DNA from: Allobosea sp. AAP35
GTDB taxonomy: Bacteria > Pseudomonadota > Alphaproteobacteria > Rhizobiales > Beijerinckiaceae
Length of the DNA: 58,813 nt
Direction of reading: 5' to 3'
Assembly (NCBI RefSeq): GCF_001295925.1
Contig: NZ_LJHQ01000073.1
Span: forward strand, 1-58,813
Shown here: positions 8,016-17,086 of the stretch, piece by piece
Position numbering within the stretch: position 1 is the stretch's first letter
How the letters are laid out: each line of letters starts with the position of its first letter
The notes under the pieces: model-generated
Seen by the model: only the letters and a program-made list of their open reading frames with translations
Databases searched by the model: none
Told to the model about the DNA's origin: nothing
Made by a program: the position numbers and the translations under genes

Positions 8016-9092
8016 ATGGCGGAAGCACGTTCCATCGCCACGCCAACCACGAGCACCCGCGCGGTCGAAGGCGGCGGTGGCGGAGTCACGAACATCGACG
8101 AGATGACAGGCCCGCAGCGGGCCGCTGTCATCCTGCTCGTTCTCGGCGAAGACCACGGCAGGACAATCTGGTCCGAATTCGACGACGAAGAAATCCGGAT
8201 CATCACGCGCGCCATGGCCGAGCTCGGCACGGTGGATGCCGATGATGTCGAGCGGCTGATGCTGGATTTCGTCGGCAAGCTGTCGAGCGCCGGTGCGGTG
8301 ACCGGGTCCTTCGACCGGACGATCTCGCTGCTCGAAAAGATCCTTCCGACCGATCAGGTCGCCATGATCATGGATGAGATCCGTGGCCCGGCCGGCCGCA
8401 ACATGTGGCAGAAGCTCGGCAATATCGACGCCGTGGTTCTCGCCAACTTCCTGAAGAACGAATATCCCCAGACGATCGCGGTCATCCTCTCGAAGATCCG
8501 GCCCGAGCATTCGGCCAATGTCTTGCGCAATCTGCCCAACGAGCTCTCGATCGAAGTCGTGGGGCGGATGCTGCGGCTGGAGTCGGTGCAGAAGGAAGCG
8601 CTCGACCATATCGAGAACACGCTGCGCACCGAATTCGTCGCGACCCTGACGCAGACCCGCCGGCGCGACCCGCATGAGATGATGGCCGAGATCTTCAACG
8701 GGTTCGACCGCCAGACCGAGATGCGCTTCCTGGCGGCGCTTGATGCGTCCAATCAGGAATCGGCCGAGCGGATCCGGGCGCTGATGTTCACCTTCGAGGA
8801 TCTGAGCAAGCTCGATCCCGCCGGATTGCAGACCCTGATGCGTCAGGTCGACAAGGACACGCTGGCGCGCGCGCTCAAGGGGGCCAGCGAGACGATGCGG
8901 AACTTCTTCTTCGGTGCGATGTCGCAGCGCGCGGTCAAGAACATGCAGGACGACATTCAGGGCCTCGGGCCGCTGCGTCTGAAGGAAGTCGACGAGGCGC
9001 AGACCAAGCTGGTCACGCTGACCAAGGACCTGGCCGACAAGGGCGAGATTATCCTGTCCAAAGGCAATTCGGACGACGAACTGGTTTATTGA
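8016..9092 (+). CDS. fliG: Flagellar motor switch protein FliG
   Basis: FliG couples the MS ring to the C ring and carries the charged torque helix that contacts the stator. The 358-residue product has the N domain (MTGPQRAAVILLVLGED), the middle-domain EHPQTIA-like motif as NEYPQTIAVILSKIRPEHSA, and a C-terminal domain with DLSKLDPAGLQTLMRQVD. An N-terminal extension of about 25 residues including a GGGGG run is slightly unusual. It starts 15 bp after fliF, and its stop overlaps the next gene (TGATG). Confidence 0.97.
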   Translation: MAEARSIATPTTSTRAVEGGGGGVTNIDEMTGPQRAAVILLVLGEDHGRTIWSEFDDEEIRIITRAMAELGTVDADDVERLMLDFVGKLSSAGAVTGSFDRTISLLEKILPTDQVAMIMDEIRGPAGRNMWQKLGNIDAVVLANFLKNEYPQTIAVILSKIRPEHSANVLRNLPNELSIEVVGRMLRLESVQKEALDHIENTLRTEFVATLTQTRRRDPHEMMAEIFNGFDRQTEMRFLAALDASNQESAERIRALMFTFEDLSKLDPAGLQTLMRQVDKDTLARALKGASETMRNFFFGAMSQRAVKNMQDDIQGLGPLRLKEVDEAQTKLVTLTKDLADKGEIILSKGNSDDELVY

Positions 9093-9700
9093 TGATGAGC
9101 AGCGCCACGAAATTCACGTTCGGCACCGATTTTCGCGAGGGCGGACGACGTGCCGCCGGCGAGGCGGATGTCGCGGCGGCGCGGGCGGATGGTATTGCGA
9201 TTGGCCGAGAGCAGGGCCGCCGCGAAGCCGAGAGCCAGCTCAACGGGTTGGTCGCACAGTTGGCGCGCGCGGCCGAACGTCTGGTCGCGCAAGAGGCCAC
9301 CCATGCGGAGGAGGTCGAAGCCAAAGCAGCCTATGTCGCCATCGTCGCGGCCCGGGCGCTGGCGGGAGCGGCGTTGAGCGAACGCCCGCTGGCTGCGCTC
9401 GAGAACGGCCTGCGCGAGTGCCTCGCCCATGCCCGCCTGGCACCGCATCTCGTCATGCGCGTCAACGACGGTGCCCTGGAAGCCGCGGAGGCCCTGGTCA
9501 AGCGACTGGCGCAGGAGACGGGCTTTGCCGGCCGGCTTGTCGTGCTGGGAGAGCCGGATATCGCGCCTGGCGACGGGCGTATCGAATGGGCCGATGGTGG
9601 TTTCGTCATCGAGTCGGAACGGCTGGGGCGGTTGGTGGATCAGGCGGTCGCGACCGCCTTTCCCGCCTTTAACCCTCTGCAAAGTGAGGACGACAGATGA
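9092..9700 (+). CDS. flbE: Flagellar assembly protein FliH/FlbE
   Basis: The protein of about 202 residues occupies the position of FlbE, the FliH-family regulator of the export ATPase, in the Caulobacter fliF operon. It is Ala/Arg/Glu-rich with a central helical, coiled-coil-like region (EGRRE to RLVAQEATHAEEVEAKA) and a C-terminal domain ending in GRIEWADGGFVIESERL, a pattern seen in FliH/SctL proteins. Translation is probably coupled to fliG through TGATG. A second ATG at 9095 is equally possible. The name rests on context and weak motifs, since the family is divergent. Confidence 0.8.
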   Translation: MMSSATKFTFGTDFREGGRRAAGEADVAAARADGIAIGREQGRREAESQLNGLVAQLARAAERLVAQEATHAEEVEAKAAYVAIVAARALAGAALSERPLAALENGLRECLAHARLAPHLVMRVNDGALEAAEALVKRLAQETGFAGRLVVLGEPDIAPGDGRIEWADGGFVIESERLGRLVDQAVATAFPAFNPLQSEDDR

Positions 9701-10047
9701 TGGCGGACAACGATCTCAAGCTGCCACCCCTCAACCCGGCGGATCTGTCATTCGACCAAAGCGACGGTTCGGTCGCTCGGTCGGGTCCGATCCCGGTCAA
9801 GACGGCCGAAGATCTCGAACAGGTCTTCGACGTCCCGGTCAACGTGTCGGCCGTGCTTGGCTCGTCCAAGATCGCGATCGGCGATCTGCTGCAGATCGTG
9901 CCCGGCGCCGTGCTGGAACTCGACCGGCGCGTCGGCGAGGCGATCGACATCTTCGTCAACGAGCGGCTGGTGGCGCGCGGCGAGGTCGTGGTGGTCGAGG
10001 ACCGGCTTGGCGTGACGATGACCGAAATCATCAAGGCCGACCGGTGA
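9697..10047 (+). CDS. fliN: Flagellar motor switch protein FliN
   Basis: FliN forms the lower C ring with FliM and FliG. The 116-residue protein has a variable N terminus and the SpoA/FliN domain: VFDVPVNVSAVLGSSKIAIG, then GAVLELDRRVGEAIDIFVNE and the closing RGEVVVVEDRLGVTMTEII. Length is normal for the short alphaproteobacterial FliN. It overlaps flbE by 4 bp (ATGA), with a second in-frame ATG one codon later. Confidence 0.97.
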   Translation: MMADNDLKLPPLNPADLSFDQSDGSVARSGPIPVKTAEDLEQVFDVPVNVSAVLGSSKIAIGDLLQIVPGAVLELDRRVGEAIDIFVNERLVARGEVVVVEDRLGVTMTEIIKADR

Positions 10048-10091
10048 TGATCGGTCTGATCTCCATCTCTCGACGCAGAAGGGCCTGAGCC

Positions 10092-11456
10092 ATGCGCCTT
10101 ATCATTGCCGGCGGTCTCAAGGGACAGCTCATCGCGGCCGCCAAGATCGCGATCGCCCATGGCGCCAACGTCACCCATACCGAGAGCCTGGAGCAGACGC
10201 TGGCGGTGCTGCGCGCCAAGGGCGCCGATCTCTTGATGGTCGAGGTCACGCTGCCGGTCGGGCAGTTCGTCGCTGCGCTCGAAGCCGAGCGCATCCGCAC
10301 GCCGATCGTCGCCTGCGGCACATCCACCGATGCGCGTGCGGCCGTGGCGGCGATCCAGGCCGGCGCGCGCGAATATGTCCCGCTGCCGCCCGATCCGGAA
10401 CTGATCGCTGCCGTGCTGGAGGCGGTTGCGGCCGATCAGTCGAGCCTGATCTGGAAGGATCCGGCAATGGAGCGCGTCGTGCAACTCGCCGCGCAGATCG
10501 CGCGCTCTGACGCGCCCGTGCTGGTGACTGGCGAAAGCGGCACCGGCAAGGAGGTGATCGCGCGCTACCTCCACCAGAAGTCGCTGCGCAAGGACAAGCC
10601 CTTCGTGGCCGTTAATTGCGCGGCCATCCCCGACAATCTGCTCGAATCGGAGCTGTTTGGCCATGAGAAGGGCGCCTTCACCGGCGCCATCGCGCGGCGG
10701 ATCGGCAAATTCGAGGAGGCCAATGGCGGCACGCTGCTGCTCGACGAAATCTCGGAGATGGATGTCCGCCTGCAGGCCAAGCTGCTGCGCGCGCTCCAGG
10801 AGCGGATGATCGACCGCGTCGGCGGCACGCAACCCGTCAAGGTCGATCTGCGCATCATCGCCACTTCGAACCGCAATCTCGGCGACGCCGTCCGCGAGGG
10901 ATCATTTCGCGAAGATCTGTTCTACCGACTCAACGTCGTCCATCTGCGCCTGCCTGCGCTGCGCGAGCGGCCCGGCGACATCCTGGCGCTGGCCGACCAT
11001 TTCGCCCGCAAATACGCCGAGCTCAATGGTGTACCGCTGCGCCCTGTCGCGGCCGATGCCCGCAAGCTGCTTTTGACCAACGCCTGGCGCGGCAATGTCC
11101 GCGAACTGGAAAACACCATCCACCGGGCCGTGCTCCTGGCCAAGGGGCCCGAGATCGGCGCAGAAGCGGTCATGACGCCGGAAGGCGAGACGCTGGGCCC
11201 CGCGACGGGGCGCGACAGTGCCGCGCGTGCGGCGCAAACGGCCGAGGCCGTGACGCGCTCGCTCGTCGGCCATACCGTCGCCGATGTCGAGCGCGAGCTG
11301 ATCCTCGATACGCTCGATCACGTCCTGGGCAACCGCACGCATGCAGCCAAGATTCTGGGAATTTCGATCCGCACCTTGCGCAACAAGCTGAGCGAATACA
11401 CCTCCGCCGGCATCACGGTTGCCGAGCCCGGTCAGGCGCGCATCAGCGCGCTCTGA
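10092..11456 (+). CDS. flbD: Sigma-54-dependent flagellar regulator FlbD
   Basis: FlbD activates late (hook, filament) sigma-54 promoters and represses fliF in Caulobacter. The 454-residue protein has a receiver-like N domain lacking an obvious phosphoacceptor pair (it begins [20 protein letters not shown]), followed by a full AAA+ domain. That domain has Walker A GESGTGKE, the sigma-54 contact loop GAFTGA, Walker [13 protein letters not shown] and the arginine-finger region [14 protein letters not shown]-terminal Fis-type HTH ([20 protein letters not shown]) ends the protein. It closes the fliF operon after a 44-bp gap. Confidence 0.96.
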   Translation: MRLIIAGGLKGQLIAAAKIAIAHGANVTHTESLEQTLAVLRAKGADLLMVEVTLPVGQFVAALEAERIRTPIVACGTSTDARAAVAAIQAGAREYVPLPPDPELIAAVLEAVAADQSSLIWKDPAMERVVQLAAQIARSDAPVLVTGESGTGKEVIARYLHQKSLRKDKPFVAVNCAAIPDNLLESELFGHEKGAFTGAIARRIGKFEEANGGTLLLDEISEMDVRLQAKLLRALQERMIDRVGGTQPVKVDLRIIATSNRNLGDAVREGSFREDLFYRLNVVHLRLPALRERPGDILALADHFARKYAELNGVPLRPVAADARKLLLTNAWRGNVRELENTIHRAVLLAKGPEIGAEAVMTPEGETLGPATGRDSAARAAQTAEAVTRSLVGHTVADVERELILDTLDHVLGNRTHAAKILGISIRTLRNKLSEYTSAGITVAEPGQARISAL

Positions 11457-11468
11457 CCAGGCTGCCGC

Positions 11469-11804
11469 TCAATAGTAACGGCGGCGATAGGGACGCGGAC
11501 GCGCATAATAGCGGGGGCGCGCATAGTAGCGCGGCCGGGCGTAGTAGCGCGGGCGGGCGTAATAGCGGGGCCGGACATAGCGCGGGCGCCTGTAATAATA
11601 ATACTGGCTGAATTCCGCCTCGGAGCGGTCGAGCCCATCCTGGAGCTCGGCGGATACCGCTTCGGACTGAGCGGCGGGCAGCGGCTCCGGGCTCGGGGCA
11701 GGCGGCGCAGCCTTGGGCTGGGCGGCTTCGACGGCAGCGATGCCGCCGATGCTGGCAGCGGCCATACCGCCGATCAGCGTCATGATGAATGAGCGTCTAT
11801 CCAC
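11469..11804 (-). CDS. Tat-exported small protein with RPRYYA repeats
   Basis: A 111-residue protein starts at GTG 11804 behind a good GGAGGA site. Its N terminus (MDRRSFIMTLIGGMAAASIG) is a twin-arginine signal peptide with cleavage likely after VEAA. A Pro/Ala-rich segment and a short helical part (AELQDGLDRSEAEFSQ) follow. The C terminus is dominated by Arg-Pro-Arg-Tyr-Tyr-Ala repeats and is strongly basic and aromatic. A paralogue with the same layout lies at 13461-13772, on the other side of the MFS gene. Similar proteins are seen in Hyphomicrobiales, but no function is known to me. A nucleic-acid, polysaccharide or envelope-binding role would be guesswork. Confidence 0.8.
   Translation of the reverse strand: MDRRSFIMTLIGGMAAASIGGIAAVEAAQPKAAPPAPSPEPLPAAQSEAVSAELQDGLDRSEAEFSQYYYYRRPRYVRPRYYARPRYYARPRYYARPRYYARPRPYRRRYY
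11502..11573 (-). repeat. Tandem 18-bp coding repeat (RPRYYA x4)
   Basis: Four consecutive 18-bp units encode RPRYYA at the end of the Tat-exported protein, flanked by degenerate units (RPRYV before, RPRPYRRRYY after). Copy number may vary between strains. Confidence 0.8.
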
Positions 11805-11929
11805 GACATCCTCCGGGACTCTTGTTCTGTTAGCGTTCGACGCCACGATAGGGATAAAGCGCCGGTTTGGGATAATGCATTCGAATGATGCTTTGTTCCA
11901 CCGTCCTTCGTCCCGGCGATGCTCTTTCC

Positions 11930-13375
11930 TCAATCGACCGCGTTCAACGGCCGCGCGATGCTTTCGAGCGGCTGGCGCTCGGCCTTGATCGCCCAGCGAG
12001 CGGCAATCAGCGCGGCCGCGAGCATCAGCACGGCGCCAAACAGATACCCGGCAAAGACACTGCCGCGTGATCCTGTGTCGATCAGGGCGCCAAACAGCCA
12101 GGGGCCGGCGACGCCGCCCGCGCCCGTTCCGACCGCGTAGAAGGCCGCGATCGCCAGCGCCCGCATTTCCACCGGGAAGGTTTCGCTCACCGTCAGATAG
12201 GCCGAACTCGCCGCCGCCGAAGCGAAGAAGAACACCACGCTCCAGCACAGGGTCAGCTGCTCGGCGGTGAGGACGTCGCGCCAGAACAGATAGCCGGTGC
12301 CGGTCAGGAGCAGGCCGGAGAGGGCGTAGGTCACCGAGATCATGATGCGCCGTCCCACCGTGTCGAACAGGCGGCCCAAGATCAGCGGGCCCAGGAAGTT
12401 GCCGGCGGCGAAGGGCAGGATGAACCAGCCGATGGCCTGGGACGGGACCTGGTAGAAATCGGTCAGGATCAGCGCGTAGGTGAAGAAGATCGCGTTGTAG
12501 AAAAAGGCCTGGGACACCATCAGGGCCAGGCCGACGAGAGCGCGCTGGCGATGGACAACGAACAGGACGTGGAACACCTCCCTCAACGGCGTGCCGACGC
12601 GCGGCCTGAGCTGGGTCACGGGGAGCTTCTCGTCGCGGCTCCAAATCACGCCGGCGCGTGCCTCGATCGAGGCCACGATGGCCTCCGCCTCGTCGGTCCG
12701 GCCATGGCTGATCAGCCAGCGCGGACTCTCGGGGATCCATTGCCGCAGGAAGAGGATGATCAGGCCTAGCGCCGAGCCGATGAAGAAAGCCAGCCGCCAG
12801 CCGATTTCGGGGTCGATCACGACGGGGTTCAGCAGCACGATCGCGCCCACCGCGCCAAGCGCGGCGCCGATCCAGAACGAACCGTTGATGACGAGATCGA
12901 CCCAGCCGCGCACGCGCGCCGGCACCAGTTCCTGAATCGTCGAATTGATCGCGGTGTACTCGCCGCCGATGCCCATGCCGGTCAGGAAGCGGAAGACGAT
13001 GAAGCTCCAGAAATTCCAGGAGAAGGCCGTCGCGGCCGTGGCGGCTAGATAGACGAGGACCGTGATCGTGAAGAGTTTCTTGCGGCCGAGGCGGTCCGTC
13101 AGCCAGCCGAAGAACAGGGCCCCCAGCACGGCACCGGCAATATAGGCGGCGCCCGCCATGCCGATTTCGGTGTTGGTGAAACGCAGCGCCGGGCTCTCCT
13201 TGAGCGCGCCCGAAACCGAGCCGGCCAGTGTGACCTCAAGCCCGTCGAGGATCCAGGTTACGCCCAACGCCACGACGACGAGGGTGTGGAAGCGAGACCA
13301 GGGCAGCCGATCAAGCCGTGCCGGGATTTCGGTGGCGATCGTGGCGGGTAAAGAAGGCGAGGTCGGCGTTGTCAT
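11930..13375 (-). CDS. MFS transporter, sugar/aromatic-acid porter type
   Basis: A 481-residue major facilitator with 12 predicted membrane spans. Family signatures include GWLTDRLGRKKLF between TM2 and TM3, RFLTGMGIGGEYTAINSTI in TM4 and WIPESPRWLI after TM6. The second-half loop GRLFDTVGRR is also present. The conserved Asp in ILDGLEVTLAG (TM1) suggests a proton-coupled symporter of the aromatic-acid/metabolite type, but the substrate is not readable. It sits between two genes for paralogous Tat-exported Arg-rich proteins on the same strand. Confidence 0.88.
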   Translation of the reverse strand: MTTPTSPSLPATIATEIPARLDRLPWSRFHTLVVVALGVTWILDGLEVTLAGSVSGALKESPALRFTNTEIGMAGAAYIAGAVLGALFFGWLTDRLGRKKLFTITVLVYLAATAATAFSWNFWSFIVFRFLTGMGIGGEYTAINSTIQELVPARVRGWVDLVINGSFWIGAALGAVGAIVLLNPVVIDPEIGWRLAFFIGSALGLIILFLRQWIPESPRWLISHGRTDEAEAIVASIEARAGVIWSRDEKLPVTQLRPRVGTPLREVFHVLFVVHRQRALVGLALMVSQAFFYNAIFFTYALILTDFYQVPSQAIGWFILPFAAGNFLGPLILGRLFDTVGRRIMISVTYALSGLLLTGTGYLFWRDVLTAEQLTLCWSVVFFFASAAASSAYLTVSETFPVEMRALAIAAFYAVGTGAGGVAGPWLFGALIDTGSRGSVFAGYLFGAVLMLAAALIAARWAIKAERQPLESIARPLNAVD

Positions 13376-13414
13376 CCCGGAAGCTCTGCCTCTCGGCCGG
13401 AGATGGCCTTTTGC

Positions 13415-13444
13415 AAAAAGGGCGGCGGCTTCACACCACCGCCC
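13415..13444 (-). terminator. Intrinsic terminator of the Arg-rich protein gene
   Basis: On the minus strand GGGCGGTGG-TGTGAAG-CCGCCGCCC is followed by TTTTTG. The hairpin has nine paired positions including one G-U, beginning 16 bp beyond the stop at 13461. Confidence 0.85.
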
Positions 13445-13460
13445 TCAAGCGTGTCTCAAA

Positions 13461-13772
13461 TCAGCGGATGATCACGCGACGCCGCACGATGGGGCGACGA
13501 CGGCGGTAGATCGGGCGCGGCCGACGGACGATCACGCGCCGACGAACGACGGGACGCCGATAGGGACCACGGCGGATGACGCGCTCGCGGATCACGACCT
13601 GGTTGAAATCGGCATCGGCCTCGTCGAGGCCGGCCTTGGTAGCGGCGTCGAGATCCCCGGCCTTGACGGGAAGCTGCGGCTCCGCCGCCTGCGACAGGGC
13701 GACACCGCCGAGGCTGGCAGCAGCCAGGCCGCCGAAAAGGCTCATCACAAATGAACGTCTATTCAAAGTCAT
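13461..13772 (-). CDS. Tat-exported small Arg-rich protein (paralogue)
   Basis: A 103-residue protein with a twin-arginine signal (MTLNRRSFVMSLFGGLAAAS), cleavage likely after SQAA. A short helical segment (KAGLDEADADFNQ) resembles the equivalent part of the protein at 11469-11804. The C-terminal half is almost entirely Arg, Val, Ile and Pro (RRPVVRRRVIVRRPRPIY). A TTG two codons after the ATG gives MNRRSF, has a better-spaced GGAG site and aligns with the paralogue's start, so it may be the real initiator. It is followed by its own terminator. Function unknown. Confidence 0.78.
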   Translation of the reverse strand: MTLNRRSFVMSLFGGLAAASLGGVALSQAAEPQLPVKAGDLDAATKAGLDEADADFNQVVIRERVIRRGPYRRPVVRRRVIVRRPRPIYRRRRPIVRRRVIIR

Positions 13773-13906
13773 TCTCCAGTATCTGCGGTTCAGTGAACCA
13801 GTCCATCCACCCCGGCCCAAGAGGACGGGGGGAATGGGGCCACAACGCGGCCATTGCCTAACGATCTGTTCAGGAAAGGGTTCCAACACCCGGTTTATTG
13901 TTGGCT

Positions 13907-13921
13907 TTAACCAATCGTTCA
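13907..13921 (+). promoter_or_regulatory. Predicted CtrA box upstream of flhA
   Basis: TTAA-CCAATCG-TTCA matches TTAA-N7-TTAA with one mismatch, 65 bp before the flhA ATG. Early flagellar export genes are classical CtrA targets. Assigned by motif and position only. Confidence 0.5.
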
Positions 13922-13985
13922 CCATAAGCCCGGCAAGAATTGCCGAGTGGCGCGGTGCTTTTCTGCGCAGGAAGCGGGCTGGTCG

Positions 13986-16106
13986 ATGACCGATGTGACG
14001 TCAGGAGCCGGCGGCTTCGACATGAGCCGCAGCGGGCTGGGGAAACTCCTCAACCGCCCCGATCTGTTCCTGGCGATCGGCGTCATGGGCATCCTGGTGG
14101 TGCTCATCTTTCCGCTGCCGGGCGTCCTGCTCGACATGCTGCTGGCGCTCTCCATCATCCTGTCGGTGCTCGTGCTGATGACGGCGCTGTTCATCGAGGA
14201 GCCGCTCGAGTTCTCAGCCTTTCCGACCGTGCTCCTGATCGTCACGATGTTGCGGTTGGCGCTCAACCTTGCTTCGACGCGCCTGATCCTGGCGCATGGG
14301 CACGAGGGTGGCGCAGCCGCGGGCCATGTCATCGAGGCCTTCGGCAATTTCGTGATGGGCGGCAATTTCGTGATCGGGGTGATCGTCTTCACCATCCTGA
14401 TCATCGTCAACTTCGTCGTCATCACCAAGGGCTCGGGCCGCATCGCCGAGGTGGCGGCGCGGTTCGCGCTCGATGCCATGCCGGGCAAGCAGATGGCGAT
14501 CGACGCCGATCTCGGCGCCGGCCTGATCGACCAGGAGGTCGCCAAGACCCGCCGAAAGGCGCTCGAAGACGAGGCGAACTTCTTCGGCTCGATGGACGGC
14601 GCCTCGAAATTCGTGCGCGGCGACGCCATTGCGGGCCTGCTCATCACCTTCATCAACGTGCTTGGCGGCATCATCATCGGCGTCGCGCAGCAGGGCATGA
14701 GCTTCGGCGATGCCGCACGCAATTACACCCAGCTCACGGTCGGCGACGGCCTCGTCAGCCAGATCCCGGCGCTGATCGTCTCCACGGCGGCGGGCCTGCT
14801 CGTCTCGAAATCGGGCGTGCGCGGCGCGGCCGACAAGGCGCTCGGCAAGCAGCTTTCGGGCTATCCGAAGGCCCTGGGCATGTCGGCGGCGGTGATGGGG
14901 CTGATCGCCATCCTGCCCGGCATTCCGATGATCCCCTTCCTGGCGCTGGCGTTCGGAGCGGCTTGGCTGGCGCGGCATTTCGGGCAGATCGCCAAGGCCA
15001 AGGAGGGAGAGATCGCCGATGCCGCGCTCGCCGCCGCCTCGCCGCTGGCCGCCGATGGCACCCCCAAGGAAGAGACACTCAACGATCTGCTTAAGCTCGA
15101 CGAACTCAAGATCGAGATCGGTTACGGGCTGCTGCCGCTGGTGAATTCGACCGGAGGGCAGGATCGCCTGACCGATCAGGTCCGGGCGCTGCGCCGCCAG
15201 CTTGCCGCCGAACTCGGCTTCGTCATGCCGGCGGTTCGCATCGTCGACAACGTCCAGCTCGAGGCAAACCACTACTACATCAAGATCAAGGAGATCGATG
15301 CGGGCCACGGCATCGTCTATGCCGGCCAGTACATGGCAATGGACCCGATGGGCGGCAGCGTGAACCTGCCGGGCCACAATGTCCTGGAGCCGACCTTCGG
15401 TCTGCCCGCGACCTGGATCGACGGCGCCCTGCAGGACGAGGCGCAGCTGCGCGGCTTCACCGTGGTGGATGCGGCGACCGTGATCTCGACGCATCTGACG
15501 GAGGTGCTGAAGTCGAACATGCCGGAGCTGCTGTCGCATGGCGAGGTGCAGAAGCTGTTGCGCGAGCTCTCCAAGGACCATGCCGATCTCGTCAAGGAGA
15601 TCGTGCCGAGCCAGATCTCGACCACCGGAATCCAGCGCGTGCTGCAGCTCCTGCTGTCGGAGCGCATCTCGATCCGCGATCTCGCCACCATCATCGAGGG
15701 CATCGCCGAGGTGGCCGGCGGCCTTAAAAATCCCCGCGACATCGCCGAGCATGTCCGCACGCGGCTGGCCCGCCAGATTTGCGCGCAGTTCTCGAATGCG
15801 CAGGGCAACCTGCCGATCATCACGATGTCGCCGGCCTGGGAAAGCGTCTTCGCCGAATCGATCATCGGCAACGGCGAGGAGCGCCATCTCGCCATGCAGC
15901 CCTCGCGGCTGCAGGAGTTCGTGCATCAGGTTCGCAACAAGTTCGAGGACGCCGCGCGGATCGGCGAGATGCCGGCGCTGGTGACCTCGGGGCTGGCGCG
16001 GCCCTTCGTGCGCCAGATCATCGAGCGATTCCGGCGCGAGACGCCGGTGCTCTCCCAGTCCGAAATCCACCCCCGTGTGCGGCTGAAGACGGTCGGGACG
16101 GTCTGA
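13986..16106 (+). CDS. flhA: Flagellar export gate protein FlhA
   Basis: FlhA is the major export-gate subunit that docks FliH/FliI/FliJ and chaperone-substrate complexes and helps use the proton-motive force. The 706-residue protein has eight predicted N-terminal membrane spans. The family's cytoplasmic FHIPEP-like region is present (VLLIVTMLRLALNLASTRLI, then GSMDGASKFVRGDAIAG with the conserved Asp). A large cytosolic C domain includes RDLATIIEGIAE. ATG 13986 is used, since GTG 13947 would add 13 residues. Unlike many relatives, it is followed by a DMT transporter and not by fliR/flhB. Confidence 0.97.
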   Translation: MTDVTSGAGGFDMSRSGLGKLLNRPDLFLAIGVMGILVVLIFPLPGVLLDMLLALSIILSVLVLMTALFIEEPLEFSAFPTVLLIVTMLRLALNLASTRLILAHGHEGGAAAGHVIEAFGNFVMGGNFVIGVIVFTILIIVNFVVITKGSGRIAEVAARFALDAMPGKQMAIDADLGAGLIDQEVAKTRRKALEDEANFFGSMDGASKFVRGDAIAGLLITFINVLGGIIIGVAQQGMSFGDAARNYTQLTVGDGLVSQIPALIVSTAAGLLVSKSGVRGAADKALGKQLSGYPKALGMSAAVMGLIAILPGIPMIPFLALAFGAAWLARHFGQIAKAKEGEIADAALAAASPLAADGTPKEETLNDLLKLDELKIEIGYGLLPLVNSTGGQDRLTDQVRALRRQLAAELGFVMPAVRIVDNVQLEANHYYIKIKEIDAGHGIVYAGQYMAMDPMGGSVNLPGHNVLEPTFGLPATWIDGALQDEAQLRGFTVVDAATVISTHLTEVLKSNMPELLSHGEVQKLLRELSKDHADLVKEIVPSQISTTGIQRVLQLLLSERISIRDLATIIEGIAEVAGGLKNPRDIAEHVRTRLARQICAQFSNAQGNLPIITMSPAWESVFAESIIGNGEERHLAMQPSRLQEFVHQVRNKFEDAARIGEMPALVTSGLARPFVRQIIERFRRETPVLSQSEIHPRVRLKTVGTV

Positions 16107-16191
16107 GCCGAACGCCTGCCGCGCATTTCCATGCGGGCGGGATGTCCGTGCCGCAATGGTCAGTGCGCGGGCCCAGCGCTAAGCCGGTGCG

Positions 16192-17079
16192 ATGTCGCGC
16201 AACGCCTTCTATTTCGTTCTCATGTGCCTGGTCTGGGGCGTGACCTTCCTGCCGATCAAGATCGCCTCGGCCTATGCGCCGCCGATCTTCCTCGGGGCGG
16301 TGCGCTTCGGGATCGCCGGCGCCTTGATGCTGCTCTGGGCGGGGCGCGATGCGTTCACGGTTCCGCGCGCGGCGCTGCCGCGCCTCGTCGCGACCGGCCT
16401 GCTCGTCAATACGGGCAATTACGCCTTCCTCTTCTGGGGAATTGCGCAGGCGCCGAGCGGGCTGGCGGCCGTGGTCAACATGGCGACGATCCCGATCTAC
16501 TCGATGCTGGCCAGCCGCGTGATCGAGGGCACCGCGATTACCGGGCAGCGCATCGTCGCGATCCTGCTCGGCGCTGTCGGGCTCGGCTTGCTCTTCGCCA
16601 GCCGGCTGCAGGCCGGTGCCGCTGCCGCGACGGGCAACACGCTCGAACTCTGGGGGCTGGCCGCGGTTGCATTCGGCACGCTGCTCTACTGTGTCGGGGC
16701 GGTGCTGACCCGCGCGATCGCACCGGCCATGCCGATCCTGGCGCTGGCCGGCTGGCAGACGGTCATCGGTGCGCTTGGCCTGATCGCGATCTCGCTGGCG
16801 CTGGAGTCGGTGCGCATCGAGCATCTGCGCGTTCTGCTGGTCTGGCCGGTCTGGCCGGCTATGGCGACACTGGTGATCGGCGGATCGCTGATCGGCTTCA
16901 CGATCTATATCCGGCTTTTGCACCAGTGGGGCGCGTTCCGCGCCGGGCTCTACGCCTTCGTCAGCCCGGTCATCGCGGTTGCCGCCGGGGTCGTCGTGCT
17001 GGCGGAACCCTTTGGCTGGGCGGAAGGCTTCGGCGCGCTGCTGATGTTTGGCGCAGCCGCGATCGCGCTGCGGCGCTGA
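16192..17079 (+). CDS. EamA-family (DMT) transporter
   Basis: A 295-residue inner-membrane protein with ten predicted helices arranged as two EamA repeats. The first begins FVLMCLVWGVTFLPIKIAS with the typical WG..F motif, and the second carries LYAFVSPVIAVAAGVVVLAE, the usual TM9 Pro-containing segment. Members export amino acids or other metabolites, but the substrate is unknown. It ends 7 bp from the convergent YbhN-like gene. Confidence 0.9.
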   Translation: MSRNAFYFVLMCLVWGVTFLPIKIASAYAPPIFLGAVRFGIAGALMLLWAGRDAFTVPRAALPRLVATGLLVNTGNYAFLFWGIAQAPSGLAAVVNMATIPIYSMLASRVIEGTAITGQRIVAILLGAVGLGLLFASRLQAGAAAATGNTLELWGLAAVAFGTLLYCVGAVLTRAIAPAMPILALAGWQTVIGALGLIAISLALESVRIEHLRVLLVWPVWPAMATLVIGGSLIGFTIYIRLLHQWGAFRAGLYAFVSPVIAVAAGVVVLAEPFGWAEGFGALLMFGAAAIALRR

Positions 17080-17086
17080 AGGCCGC

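Noticed and set aside
14214..16070. 618-codon open frame antisense to flhA
   Set aside because: The flhA frame carries all family motifs; the antisense product is Arg/His/Gln-rich and unstructured.
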